NCBI GenBank assembly: GCA_029776225.1
Contig: JAKOTR010000022.1
Location: 1 to 64,000, forward strand
DNA: 64,000 nt
Source of the DNA: Acidobacteriota bacterium
Lineage (GTDB): Bacteria; Acidobacteriota; Terriglobia; Bryobacterales; Bryobacteraceae
Reading direction: 5' to 3'
This document shows positions 15,126 through 24,008 of the stretch, piece by piece; position 1 is the stretch's first letter, and the number at the start of each line of letters is the position of its first letter. The notes beneath the pieces were generated by a model. The model searched no databases. It saw nothing but the letters and a program-made list of their open reading frames with translations, and had not been told where the DNA came from. Made by a program: the position numbers and the translations under genes.

Positions 15126-18100
15126 ATGAAACGGCCCATAAATCGATTGCTGGTTCTTGCGCTTTTTGTAATTTCCCTGCCTGCCTGGGCTCAACTCAGG
15201 CGCTACGCGCTGGTTCTGGAGGATCCGCCGCTCGTAGAGCGTGTCGCATCGCGCAAGGAACTGCGCACGCAGGCCGCCGTGGATGCAGCCGCGAGGATCG
15301 AATCGGCGCAGAGGGCGCTGCGTCAGCAGTTGGCCGCGCGCAACGTGAAGGTTGTGGGATCGGTAAAAACGCTTCTCAACGCCGTATTTGTAGTCGCTGA
15401 GGACGACCGGAATCTCCAGGGTCTGCCGGGCGTCAAAGGGGTTGTTCAGATGCGCCGGTTCAAACGCCACATGAATCAGGCGGCGCCGCTGATTAAAACG
15501 CCCGAGGGATGGGCAGCGCTCTCCAGCGCCGGATTTCCCGATGCCGGCGCCGGCATCAAGATCGCCATCATCGATACAGGCATCGACCACACGCACCCGG
15601 CATTTCAGGACCCCTCACTGGAACCCGTAGGGCCGTTCTGCGCAGGTGACGACTGCAATTTCACGAATAACAAGGTGATCGCGGCGCGCAGCTTCGTTGA
15701 TATAGTTGCGGCCGGAGGAGAGCCCGACATATCGCGCCCGGACGACCTCTCCCCACGCGATCGCGTGGGGCACGGCACGGCCGCGGCAATGATCGCCGCC
15801 GGAGTGCGCAACACCGGACCGCTGGCCACCATCAGTGGAATCGCGCCCAAAGCTTACCTGGGCAACTACAAGGTTTTCGGTTCTCCCGGCGTAAACGACA
15901 GCACTACGGAAGACGCGCTGATCATAGCTCTTAACGCCGCCTTCGAGGACGGCATGGACATTGTCAGCCTGTCGCTCGGCTATCCCGCATGGAATGCGCC
16001 GTTTGACCTGTGCCCGGATCAGCCCACCGTGTTTTGCGATCTCATAGCAGCAGCGGTGAGCGTGGCAACCTATGAGGGTATGTTAGTGGTGGTTTCGGCC
16101 GGCAACGATGGGGATTACGGCTTGAAGTTCCCCACTTTAAACACCATCCACTCCCCCGGCATCGCCCCTGCCGCCCTCACAGTGGGCGCGGTGCGAAACG
16201 CTCACGTGATCTACTCGAGTTTCGGCCTTGAGGACGCTAACGCGCCGGGCGGTCTCAAAAACATCCGGGCAAGTTTCGGCGACGGCCCCAAGGCCAAGGT
16301 GACCGCCCCCGTGCGCGACGTGAACGGATTCGCCTGCGGCGATCTGGGCCCCAATTCGCTCAGCGGCGCGATCGCGCTCATCCAGCGCGGCGGCTGCGAT
16401 TTCCGGACCAAGGTGATCAACGCACAGAATGCGGGCGCACTGGGCGTCATCATCTACCGCGAGGACGGATCGGGCAGCGAGGGTGACAAGCCCTTCCCGC
16501 CCGGCGGCCTCAGCGGGACCGGCATCCCCGCAGCCCTCATCGGAAACAGCGACGGCCGGGCGCTGAAAACATGGCTCCAGACACACCCGGACGCCGTCGG
16601 GGTTCTCGATCCGGCATTCAAAGCATTTGACGACCCGGACGTCAACACGGTGGCCGCCTTTTCCTCCCGCGGACCCGCGATCGACGGCCACCTCAAGCCC
16701 GACCTCGTCGCAGTCGGCGCCGCCATCTATACCGCCACGCAGAAGTACGACACCAACAGCGAAATGTACGATCCCTCCGGCTACACGGTGGTAGACGGGA
16801 CCAGCTTTTCCGCCCCGATGGTGGCGGGTGTGCTGGCGCTGGTCAAGCAAAAGAACCCTACGTTCTCAGCCGACCAGGTGAAGTCCGCGGTGGTGCATAC
16901 GGCAACGCGAGACATCATGGACGGAGGCGTGCCCGCCAGCGTAAGAGCGGTGGGAGCCGGAAGGCTGAACGTCGAGGCCGCACTGAAGGCCGATGTGACC
17001 CTCGATGGCATCTGCGAGGGAAGGGCCTCGCTTTCGTTCGGCGTGCTCAACCAGAACTGGAGTCGAACGAACTGTCCTTTTTGGGTCAGTAACGGCAGCC
17101 CGAACACGGTAACGCTGGCGGTGGAGCCCACTACTCCCAGCTCGGCGCAGGTCACGCTCAACGAGACTTCCGTCCCCCCGGGCCAAACGATCCCGATCAT
17201 AGCCACCCTGACCGGGACGTGGCCGGATCCAGGCGCCTATGAAGGCGTAATCACCATCACCAACATGGCCTATTTCGCACGGAGGATCTGGGATCCAGGC
17301 GCCTATGAAGGCGTAATCACCATCACCGGAGGCGCGGTCCCCCTGCGGGTGCCTTACTTTTTTGCCGTCGGCGATAACGTGCCGCATAACGTCTTCCCGG
17401 TACAGAACGGCGAGTTCTCCGGCGTGGTCGGGTCCTTGATTAACTACGGAATTGTCGGATTCAAAGCGGTGGACCAGTACGGGGCTGCGGTGATTGGCGC
17501 CCCTGTGGAATGGAAGGCGGCGGGCGGCGCGAGTTTCCCCATCGATGACGAGGGGCGCTTACGGGTCGACCCGGTTACGGACATTTACGGCTTGGCTTTT
17601 GCGGAGGTTATTTCCGCGCCGGAACCCACGAACGACCAGATCATCGAGGCGACTGTGGGCACAAGCCCCGGCGTCACCCAGACCTTTTTCGGAAGCGCGC
17701 GCTACGAGCCTAAGATCTCACCCAACGGCGTGATCAACGCGCCCAGCGGAGAAGCGCCCAAGGATGGCCGGGGCCTCGCGCCCGGCTCGTACATATCCAT
17801 CTGGGGCGAAAACCTCAGCGATTTCGCCCTGGCCTGGGACAAGGTGCTCCCCGAAGGTATCGCTCCATATCTTCCCATCGCGCTCGGCCGCGTGAGCGTC
17901 AGTTTCGACGTGGAAGGCAGCTTTGGCGTCCCGGGGCGGCTGACATACGTCAGCCCCAATCAGATCAACGTGCAGATCCCCTGGGAGCTGGCCGGCCATT
18001 CATCCGTAAAAATGAAAGTCTCGTTGGGGGATTTCAGCACGGCAGTGTATGACCTGCCCCTCTCGGACTACGCGCCTGCGGTGTTCGAATCACCGATCGG

Positions 18101-18455
18101 CTCCGGTTTCGCCGTGGCGCAGATCGCTGAAAATTTCGAGCTCATCACACAGCAGAACCCGGCGCCCAGGGGAGCATTGATTGTCCTCTACGCCAATGGC
18201 CTCGGCCCGGTGGACAACACGCCACCGAGCGGCGAGCAGACCCCCTTGGACGGCCTGGCAACCTGCCTGACCACGCCCGAAGTGACCATTGGCGGCAAAC
18301 CCGCGCAAGTGGAGTTTGCCGGCCTGACGCCCACAGGGATCGGCTATTACCAGATCAACGTGAGGGTGCCGGACAACATCGAACCCGGCGTGCAGCCGGT
18401 AATCGTCAGCGTAAACGGCGTTCCGGCAAAGACCGTAATGCTGCCAGTGAAGTAA
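15126..18455 (+). CDS. Secreted subtilisin-like serine protease with PA domain and Solibacter C-terminal domain
   Basis: A 1109-residue exported S8 protease. Signal peptide (1-23, ending PAWAQ), an I9-like propeptide region (about 25-120), then the catalytic triad: Asp 150 in IAIIDTGID, His 216 in GHGTAAAM and Ser 562 in GTSFSAPM. A protease-associated domain is inserted at about 390-500 (FACGDLGPN, ALIQRGGCDFRTKV). After the catalytic domain come Ig-like beta repeats and a C-terminal TIGR03437-type domain (SPNQINVQIPWEL, LIVLYANGLGPV, IGYYQINVRVPDN), typical of Solibacter-group secreted proteins. ATG 15126 puts the signal peptide first. A 66-base internal duplication repeats DPGAYEGVITIT at about residues 701 and 723. 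Confidence 0.92.
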   Translation: MKRPINRLLVLALFVISLPAWAQLRRYALVLEDPPLVERVASRKELRTQAAVDAAARIESAQRALRQQLAARNVKVVGSVKTLLNAVFVVAEDDRNLQGLPGVKGVVQMRRFKRHMNQAAPLIKTPEGWAALSSAGFPDAGAGIKIAIIDTGIDHTHPAFQDPSLEPVGPFCAGDDCNFTNNKVIAARSFVDIVAAGGEPDISRPDDLSPRDRVGHGTAAAMIAAGVRNTGPLATISGIAPKAYLGNYKVFGSPGVNDSTTEDALIIALNAAFEDGMDIVSLSLGYPAWNAPFDLCPDQPTVFCDLIAAAVSVATYEGMLVVVSAGNDGDYGLKFPTLNTIHSPGIAPAALTVGAVRNAHVIYSSFGLEDANAPGGLKNIRASFGDGPKAKVTAPVRDVNGFACGDLGPNSLSGAIALIQRGGCDFRTKVINAQNAGALGVIIYREDGSGSEGDKPFPPGGLSGTGIPAALIGNSDGRALKTWLQTHPDAVGVLDPAFKAFDDPDVNTVAAFSSRGPAIDGHLKPDLVAVGAAIYTATQKYDTNSEMYDPSGYTVVDGTSFSAPMVAGVLALVKQKNPTFSADQVKSAVVHTATRDIMDGGVPASVRAVGAGRLNVEAALKADVTLDGICEGRASLSFGVLNQNWSRTNCPFWVSNGSPNTVTLAVEPTTPSSAQVTLNETSVPPGQTIPIIATLTGTWPDPGAYEGVITITNMAYFARRIWDPGAYEGVITITGGAVPLRVPYFFAVGDNVPHNVFPVQNGEFSGVVGSLINYGIVGFKAVDQYGAAVIGAPVEWKAAGGASFPIDDEGRLRVDPVTDIYGLAFAEVISAPEPTNDQIIEATVGTSPGVTQTFFGSARYEPKISPNGVINAPSGEAPKDGRGLAPGSYISIWGENLSDFALAWDKVLPEGIAPYLPIALGRVSVSFDVEGSFGVPGRLTYVSPNQINVQIPWELAGHSSVKMKVSLGDFSTAVYDLPLSDYAPAVFESPIGSGFAVAQIAENFELITQQNPAPRGALIVLYANGLGPVDNTPPSGEQTPLDGLATCLTTPEVTIGGKPAQVEFAGLTPTGIGYYQINVRVPDNIEPGVQPVIVSVNGVPAKTVMLPVK
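17225..17327 (+). repeat. 37-bp perfect direct repeat inside the protease gene
   Basis: 17225-17261 and 17291-17327 are identical, 66 bases apart and in frame, with 29 unique bases between. Each encodes DPGAYEGVITIT. Perfect identity at synonymous positions points to a recent duplication. Confidence 0.9.
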
Positions 18456-18478
18456 CCTGCTGCGGGGCGCGTAGCAGG
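18456..18478. terminator. Hairpin between convergent protease and ugd genes
   Basis: CCTGCT (18456-18461) and AGCAGG (18473-18478) form a 6-bp stem filling the 23 bases between two convergent stops. It could serve as a bidirectional terminator; the stem is short and no T-run follows. Confidence 0.35.
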
Positions 18479-19843
18479 CTATCTTCCCATACCCAGGTAA
18501 CGGAACCCGGCGCGCTCGAGCACGTCCCGCTCGAGGAAGTTCCGGCCGTCGACAACGAGCGGCGTGCGCATCAACTTCGCCAGCGCGGACCACGGCAGGT
18601 TGCGGTACTCAGGCCAGTCCGTGACGAGCACGAGCGCGTCCGCTTCAGCCGCGAGCGTCTCCAGGGACTCGGTGTAGCAAATTGGCAGGCCGGAATAGTC
18701 CTGGCGCGCCCGGTCGAGCGCCACCGGGTCGTGCGCGCGCACCTTCGCGCCCCTGTCGATCAGCCGGCGTGCGATGTCGAGCGCCGGGGCGTCGCGCAGA
18801 TCGTCGGTGTGCGGCTTGAAGGCCAGCCCGAGCAGGCCCACGGCGCGGCCCTTGAGAATCTTCAGCTCCGCCAGCAGCTTGTCGATCACCCGCTCCCGCT
18901 GGCGGTAATTCACTTCGCGCGCCGCACTCACGATCGGCATGGTGAGGCCGTACTCGCTCGCGGTAGCGATCAGCGCCGAGGTGTCTTTGCCGAAGCAGGA
19001 GCCGCCCCAGCCGATGCCAGCCTGCAAAAACCGCGTGCCGATCCGCGCGTCCATCCCGATGGCCTTTCCGATCTGCGTGATGTCGGCCCCCACCTTCTCC
19101 GCAAGCTGCGCGATTTCGTTGATGAAGCTGATCTTGAGCGACAGGAATGCGTTCGAGGCGTACTTGGTCAACTCGGCCGAGGCGAGATCCGTGGTGATCA
19201 GCGGCACCGCGCCCAGCGATTCCGGGCGGGGCAGAAAAATCGGGGCGGGAAACGTCTGCTCGATGACCGGCTTGTACAGCGCGTAGAGGCGTTCGAGCGC
19301 GCGGGCGTCATCGGCGCCGATCACGATGCGGTCCGGGTAGAGCGAATCATGCAGCGCGGAGCCTTCCCGCAGGAACTCCGGGTTCGAGGCGACGGAAAAC
19401 AATCCCTTCGGGCGCTGCCCGTTGCGCGCTTCAAACGCCTCGCGCACCAGCGATTCCACCCAGTTGCCGCAGCCGATCGGCACGGTGGATTTGTTGACCA
19501 CCACGGTGTAGCCGTCGCCCAGGTGGTCCCCCACCGACATCGCGGCGGAGCGAAGGAACGAGAGGTCCGGGTTGCCGTCTGCCTGTGACGGCGTGCCGAC
19601 CGCAATGAAAATCACCTCCGCGTTCGACATCGCTTCGTTCGGATCGGAGGTGTACCGCAGGCGGGAGTGCGCCAGTGCTGCGAGCGCCTCCAGATGAGGC
19701 TCGTAGATCGGGAAAACGCCGCGGCGCAGCAGTGCGACCTTGCGCTCGTCTGAATCCAGGCAGGTGACCTCGTGGCCGACGTACGCCAGGGCGACGCCCG
19801 TAGTGATGCCGACATAACCAGCCCCAACAATGGAAACTCGCAT
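18479..19843 (-). CDS. ugd: UDP-glucose 6-dehydrogenase
   Basis: A 454-residue enzyme oxidising UDP-glucose to UDP-glucuronate with two NAD+. Visible are the Rossmann start MRVSIVGAGYVGITTGVALA, the central-domain helix ELTKYASNAFLSLKISFINE, the catalytic Cys in GIGWGGSCFGKDT (about 260-272) and the C-terminal LGLAFKPHTDDLRDAPAL. ATG 19843 has GGAG upstream; the longer frame adds five residues without a site. It supplies the precursor for acidic or pentose sugars and so probably feeds the glycan operon at 22890, although transcribed the other way. Confidence 0.93.
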   Translation of the reverse strand: MRVSIVGAGYVGITTGVALAYVGHEVTCLDSDERKVALLRRGVFPIYEPHLEALAALAHSRLRYTSDPNEAMSNAEVIFIAVGTPSQADGNPDLSFLRSAAMSVGDHLGDGYTVVVNKSTVPIGCGNWVESLVREAFEARNGQRPKGLFSVASNPEFLREGSALHDSLYPDRIVIGADDARALERLYALYKPVIEQTFPAPIFLPRPESLGAVPLITTDLASAELTKYASNAFLSLKISFINEIAQLAEKVGADITQIGKAIGMDARIGTRFLQAGIGWGGSCFGKDTSALIATASEYGLTMPIVSAAREVNYRQRERVIDKLLAELKILKGRAVGLLGLAFKPHTDDLRDAPALDIARRLIDRGAKVRAHDPVALDRARQDYSGLPICYTESLETLAAEADALVLVTDWPEYRNLPWSALAKLMRTPLVVDGRNFLERDVLERAGFRYLGMGR

Positions 19844-19873
19844 GGCACTCTCCGGCAACTACTTACCTCGATC

Positions 19874-20536
19874 TTACCTCAGAGCGGGACGAAGCCGCCG
19901 GTAAAGCACGGCGCCGGGTGCTTCGAGAATGCGGGCGGCCTCCTCGGGCGCCCCGGGAAGCAGCATGTATTCAGCGGCTTGGGAGCCGGCGTCGAAACGC
20001 ACGAATTTCGCCGGGCCGAACTGCAAAGTGCCCCGTCCGGGGCTGGCGCGCGCCATTCCCATGATCGTGTCGATCAGACACGGAGGATCCATCGGAACGG
20101 TGACGCGCAGCTCGCGCGGCTCCATCATACCCAGCACATCCGCGCGGAAGTCCTCGAACAGGCGGACGCCCAGCGCGAGCCCGGGGCAGAACTCGCCGTG
20201 AAAGCGCTGTGCCTGAAATAGCAGCGATTCGCGCAGCGCCTCCCGGCTGCCAGGGCGGCCGATCTGCTCGTTCCGGGCCGAGAAGATGAGATCGCGCGCG
20301 ACAAAGTAAGGCTTCAGATCGAGGATGGGCGTACCGTCGACAAAGTCGAGGTAGTCCACGTCGATGGAAGCGCCATCGATGCGCACGATGCGCGCGGCCG
20401 TCAGACCGATCGGGTTGGGCCGAGCGGGCGAACGCACCCCGAAGACGCCGTGCAGGCCTTCCGGCGCCGGCTCGGGCACGCCGCGCGGCGTCACTTGTAA
20501 AATGTCGCGCTCCGCGCCGCCAAGCCACGCCAGCAC
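19874..20536 (-). CDS. TsaA/TrmO-like domain fused to FmdE-like domain, N-terminus lost to an amber codon
   Basis: The open part (220 residues) starts inside a TsaA (TrmO, tRNA-Thr m6t6A methyltransferase) fold: FGVRSPARPNPIGLTAARIV and YLDFVDGTPILDLKPY are diagnostic. After about residue 110 comes a domain resembling FmdE (FHGEFCPGLALGVRLF, then PPCLIDTIMGMARASPGRG). The first 48 codons of TsaA continue upstream in the same frame but are cut off by TAG at 20539-20537, where the family has Trp (HSHI-W-VL). The GTG at 20536 is only the first possible restart. As it stands the product would lack the first strands of the SAM-binding barrel. Confidence 0.7.
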   Translation of the reverse strand: MLAWLGGAERDILQVTPRGVPEPAPEGLHGVFGVRSPARPNPIGLTAARIVRIDGASIDVDYLDFVDGTPILDLKPYFVARDLIFSARNEQIGRPGSREALRESLLFQAQRFHGEFCPGLALGVRLFEDFRADVLGMMEPRELRVTVPMDPPCLIDTIMGMARASPGRGTLQFGPAKFVRFDAGSQAAEYMLLPGAPEEAARILEAPGAVLYRRLRPALR

Positions 20537-20686
20537 CTAGATGTGCGAGTGTTTCTCCAGGCGGTAGAGGCCGGGCTCGTACTGGGGGAACAATTCCAGG
20601 CGCGCGGGTACGCCGAGCGGCGGCATCGCCTTGCTGTCCCGCACGGCGCAGCGCACCACGGCGATAGGGTTCAACTCGACGCTCAA
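20537..20686 (-). pseudogene. N-terminal fragment of the TsaA-FmdE gene ending in an in-frame TAG
   Basis: Starting from TTG 20686 (GGTGA about seven bases upstream) the frame reads SVELNPIAVVRC ... GLYRLEKHSHI and stops at TAG. The TsaA family begins with just such a sequence and continues HIWVLxW, so TGG to TAG is the simplest explanation. The full gene would be 19874-20686, 270 residues. Confidence 0.7.
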
Positions 20687-20739
20687 CGCCGCTTCACCGT
20701 GTCTTTTCCGTTCACTCTAGCACGGCGTTTCCGGAAGGC

Positions 20740-22488
20740 TCAGATCAATTCCTTGACCTTGTCTTCGGCGACAGTCAGGCTGATCTTGCCGCGGTAAGGC
20801 TGGCCGCGCACCAACGATTCCGCGAAGCGCGCCGCCTGCTTCATCGTGACTTTCGGAGGCATAGGCGGCTCAAACGGATCCACGATGGCATCGACAATGA
20901 CCGGGCCGGGCGTGGCCAGCGCGCGGTCCAGCACCGAGCCGCACTCGGCCGCATCTTCCACCGTGAAGCCCGTTCCGCCGCACGCCCGCGCGAACGCCGC
21001 GAAATCGATGGGCTTGAGTTCCACTCCGTATTCGGGGTTGCCCAGCAGCACCATCTGTTCCCAGCGAATCTGGCCGAGCACGTTGTTGGTCAGAACGATC
21101 ACTTTAATCGGCAGGTTGTACTTCACGGCGGTGGAGAACTCGGCCATGAGCATGGAAAAACCGCCATCGCCGACGAAGGCGAAGCAGGGCCGGTTCGGAT
21201 AGGCGATCTGCGCCGCAATCGTGTACGGCAGGCCCGCAGCCATCGTAGCCAGGGTGCCGGAGAGCGAGTGCATCTGCCCGCGCTTCACCGGGATCTGACG
21301 CGCCCACCACGTGGCGATCGTGCCCGAGTCGCACGATACGATCGCGTTGTTCGGCAGCCGCTTGCCAAGTTCCCAGGCCACCACCTGCGGCTTCATCGGC
21401 TTGTCGGTGCGGGTGCCGCGCTGCTCCATGAGCTTCCACCACTCCTTCATGCCCGACTGGGCGCGCTCGAGGAAGCCGCGGTGCTTGTTGCGCTTGAGCA
21501 GCGGCAGCAGTTCGGTCAGGCTGCGCGTGGCGTCGCCGACAACGCCGACCTCAACCGGGTAGCGCAGCCCGATGCGGGTCGGGTTAATGTCGATCTGCAC
21601 GGCGCGCACCTGACCCGGCTTCGGCAAAAATTCGATGTACGGGAACGAGGTTCCGACCATCAGCAGTGTGTCGCAGTTCTCGATGGCTTCCTGCGACGGT
21701 TTTGTTCCCAGCAGCCCGATGGTGCCGGTAGTATACGGGCTGTCGTCCGGCACAACCTGCTTGCCGAGCAGCGCTTTGATGATCGGCGCGCCGAGCCTCT
21801 CGGCCACCTGCTCGAGCTGGTCGGTGGCGCCGATGGCTCCGGCGCCGGCCAGTATGGCGATCCTTTTTCCCTTGTTGAGCACGTCGGCGGCGCGCTGTAG
21901 GTCACTCCGGTTCGGAAGCCTTGCGCCGAGCGCCAGGACGTCGGAGGTGTGGTGCGGCACGTTGCGGCGGGAACGGGACTCCATCTCCATGGTCTGAAAG
22001 TCGACGGGGATGGTGATATGGGCGACGCCGCGGTAGGAGAGCGCCGCGCGGCACGCCAAATCGGCGACGTTCTCGACGTGGGCTTTGCCCATGATCCGCT
22101 CGTTGTAGACGCAGACGTCCATGAAGACGCGGTCGAGGGCCACATCCTGCTGGGTGTGCGTGCCGATCAGGTCGTGATACTGGAGGCCGGTCAGAGCGAG
22201 CACGGGCTGGCCGTCCATTTTGGCGTCGTACAGTCCATTGATCAGATGCAGGCCGCCGGGGCCCGAAGTACCCAGACAGCAGCCGAGTTTTCCGGTGAAT
22301 TTGGCATAGGCGCAGGCCATCAACGCTGCGGCCTCTTCGTGGCGGGTGTGAACGAAGCGGACGGTGTCCTGGTGCGTGCGCAGGGCTTCCATGATTCCGT
22401 CCACGCCGTCGCCGGGGACGCCGAACACTACATCTACGCCCCAGTCGTGTATGGTTTCGATGAGAACATCCGAAGCGGTTTTGGGCAT
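20740..22488 (-). CDS. Thiamine-diphosphate-dependent pyruvate oxidase/dehydrogenase-like enzyme
   Basis: A 582-residue ThDP enzyme of the acetolactate synthase/pyruvate oxidase superfamily. The N-terminal PYR domain has GVPGDGVDGIMEAL and the catalytic Glu in THTRHEEAAALMACAYAK-like FVHTRHEEAAALMA (about 50). The middle domain has the FAD/nucleotide-type AILAGAGAIG. The C-terminal PP domain has the ThDP/Mg motif GDGGFSMLMAEFSTAVKYNLP (about 425-445). The overall pattern is closest to PoxB-type pyruvate:quinone oxidoreductases. ATG 22488 has GGAGGGG five bases upstream. The C-terminus lacks a clear PoxB-type membrane-binding helix, so acetolactate synthase-like or other decarboxylase roles remain open. 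Confidence 0.8.
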   Translation of the reverse strand: MPKTASDVLIETIHDWGVDVVFGVPGDGVDGIMEALRTHQDTVRFVHTRHEEAAALMACAYAKFTGKLGCCLGTSGPGGLHLINGLYDAKMDGQPVLALTGLQYHDLIGTHTQQDVALDRVFMDVCVYNERIMGKAHVENVADLACRAALSYRGVAHITIPVDFQTMEMESRSRRNVPHHTSDVLALGARLPNRSDLQRAADVLNKGKRIAILAGAGAIGATDQLEQVAERLGAPIIKALLGKQVVPDDSPYTTGTIGLLGTKPSQEAIENCDTLLMVGTSFPYIEFLPKPGQVRAVQIDINPTRIGLRYPVEVGVVGDATRSLTELLPLLKRNKHRGFLERAQSGMKEWWKLMEQRGTRTDKPMKPQVVAWELGKRLPNNAIVSCDSGTIATWWARQIPVKRGQMHSLSGTLATMAAGLPYTIAAQIAYPNRPCFAFVGDGGFSMLMAEFSTAVKYNLPIKVIVLTNNVLGQIRWEQMVLLGNPEYGVELKPIDFAAFARACGGTGFTVEDAAECGSVLDRALATPGPVIVDAIVDPFEPPMPPKVTMKQAARFAESLVRGQPYRGKISLTVAEDKVKELI

Positions 22489-22889
22489 GCGATCCCCTCC
22501 GTGTGAAGTTGCTGTATGTATGATACGCAAGTTGGGAGAAATTATGAAATAAGATTAATCAATCGGAATTTCTTTGGAGCTCGGGCGCGGACCGGCAAGA
22601 TTATATATCATTAAGGTTGACGAGTGTAACTGGATGTGCTAAAAAATAAATGACATACTGGTGAATGAAAATAGCTAAATGAATATTACATCGCCGCGGC
22701 CGTGTTGAAGGAGCGCCGCCCGATTTCGCGAGGGCAGCTTGCAGACTGATCAAATTACGGTCGATTTACCCCCCCGGCACCCGGTTCAGGGTCCGCATTC
22801 TTCCGCTTCTCAATTGTTGTTCTTCTCTTCGCTCATAGGATTCTTCCGTTCGTGGTGGTTCCCTAATTCCACTGTGGAGAAGACAAAAC
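22489..22889. other. AT-rich divergent intergenic region
   Basis: About 400 bases between the ThDP enzyme (minus) and the glycan operon (plus). The stretch 22540-22690 is far richer in A+T than the surrounding genes. It holds the candidate operon promoter at 22617-22645. I see no gene in it. Confidence 0.5.
22617..22645 (+). promoter_or_regulatory. Candidate promoter of the glycan operon
   Basis: TTGACG (22617-22622), 17-base spacer, TAAAAA (22640-22645), in the AT-rich part of the intergenic region. It would leave a leader of about 235 bases before the TTG start at 22890. Confidence 0.4.
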
Positions 22890-24008
22890 TTGGGCAAGCA
22901 CATTCTCATCACGGGTGGAGCCGGATTCATCGGCTCGCACCTGGCCGACGAATTGCTTCACTGCGGACACGCTGTACGGGTCCTCGACAACCTCTCGCAT
23001 CAGGTCCACGGCCCCGACGGCGGCCGGCCTGATTATCTGAACCGGGATGTCGAATTGATCGTCGGGGACGTTCGCGATCCCGGCGTGGTGGGCAGGAGCT
23101 TGAAAGGCATTGACGCGGTTTATCATTTCGCCGCTTCGGTCGGCGTCGGCCAGAGCATGTACGAGATCGCGAATTACACGAGCAACAACAGCCTGGGCAC
23201 CGCGGTACTTCTGGAGCAACTGGCGGCGCGGCCGGTCGAGCGGCTCGTGGTGGCTTCGAGCATGAGCATTTACGGGGAGGGGCTCTACCGCTCGGCCGAC
23301 GGGACGCTGCACACGCGCGCCACCCGCTCCCCGGACCGCCTGAAGGCCGCCGACTGGGAAGTGCGCAACGGAAACGGTGAGATTCTCACGCCGGTGCCGA
23401 CGCCGGAATCGAAGCCGCCCTCGCTGGCCTCCATCTACGCGCTGTCCAAGTACGACCAGGAGCGGATGTGCCTGATGGTGGGCGCGGCCTACGGCATCCC
23501 GACGGTGGCTCTGCGCTTCTTCAACGTGTTCGGCACGCGGCAGGCGCTGTCGAATCCCTACACCGGCGTCCTGGCGATCTTCGCTTCCCGCTATCTGAAC
23601 GGCAACAGCCCGATCATCTTCGAAGATGGCAACCAGCGCAGGGATTTCGTGAGCGTGCGGGACGTGGCGCGCGCGTGCCGGCTGGCTCTCACCGCGCCCG
23701 ACGCGCCCGCGCAGGTGATCAATATCGGCAGCGGCAAGCCGCACACCATCCTTGAAGTCGCCGAACGCATGGCGCGGGTGCTCGGCAAGGGAAACCACGT
23801 ACCGCTGATCACGGGCAAGTACCGGATAGGCGACATCCGGCACTGCTTCGCGGACATAACGCTGGCGCGCACGGTGCTGGGCTACAGCCCGCAGGTGACG
23901 CTCGACGAGGGGCTGGAGGAACTGGCCGGCTGGCTCGAAGGCCGCATCGCGCACGACCGGGTGGCGCAGGCCAGCGCGGAACTGGCAGCCAGGGGACTTA
24001 CTGTATGA
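22890..24008 (+). CDS. NAD-dependent nucleotide-sugar epimerase/dehydratase (extended SDR)
   Basis: A 372-residue extended short-chain dehydrogenase. It has the NAD-binding ILITGGAGFIGSHLADELL, Asp at LDNLSH, the HFAASVGVGQS substrate loop, the catalytic YALSKYDQE (Tyr-x-x-x-Lys, about 190) and ALRFFNVFGTRQALSNPYTGV, typical of UDP-glucose/UDP-GlcNAc 4-epimerase relatives. The TTG start at 22890 is forced by the N-terminal motif and has GGAGA upstream. First gene of a seven-gene operon; its stop overlaps the next start by four bases. The exact sugar nucleotide is not determinable. Confidence 0.85.
   Translation: MGKHILITGGAGFIGSHLADELLHCGHAVRVLDNLSHQVHGPDGGRPDYLNRDVELIVGDVRDPGVVGRSLKGIDAVYHFAASVGVGQSMYEIANYTSNNSLGTAVLLEQLAARPVERLVVASSMSIYGEGLYRSADGTLHTRATRSPDRLKAADWEVRNGNGEILTPVPTPESKPPSLASIYALSKYDQERMCLMVGAAYGIPTVALRFFNVFGTRQALSNPYTGVLAIFASRYLNGNSPIIFEDGNQRRDFVSVRDVARACRLALTAPDAPAQVINIGSGKPHTILEVAERMARVLGKGNHVPLITGKYRIGDIRHCFADITLARTVLGYSPQVTLDEGLEELAGWLEGRIAHDRVAQASAELAARGLTV

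Noticed and set aside
18731-19588. Long plus-strand open frames across ugd, tyrS, folP, uvrA and other minus-strand genes
   Set aside because: High GC creates long antisense frames; these are Arg/His-rich and show no motifs, while the opposite strand encodes recognisable proteins.
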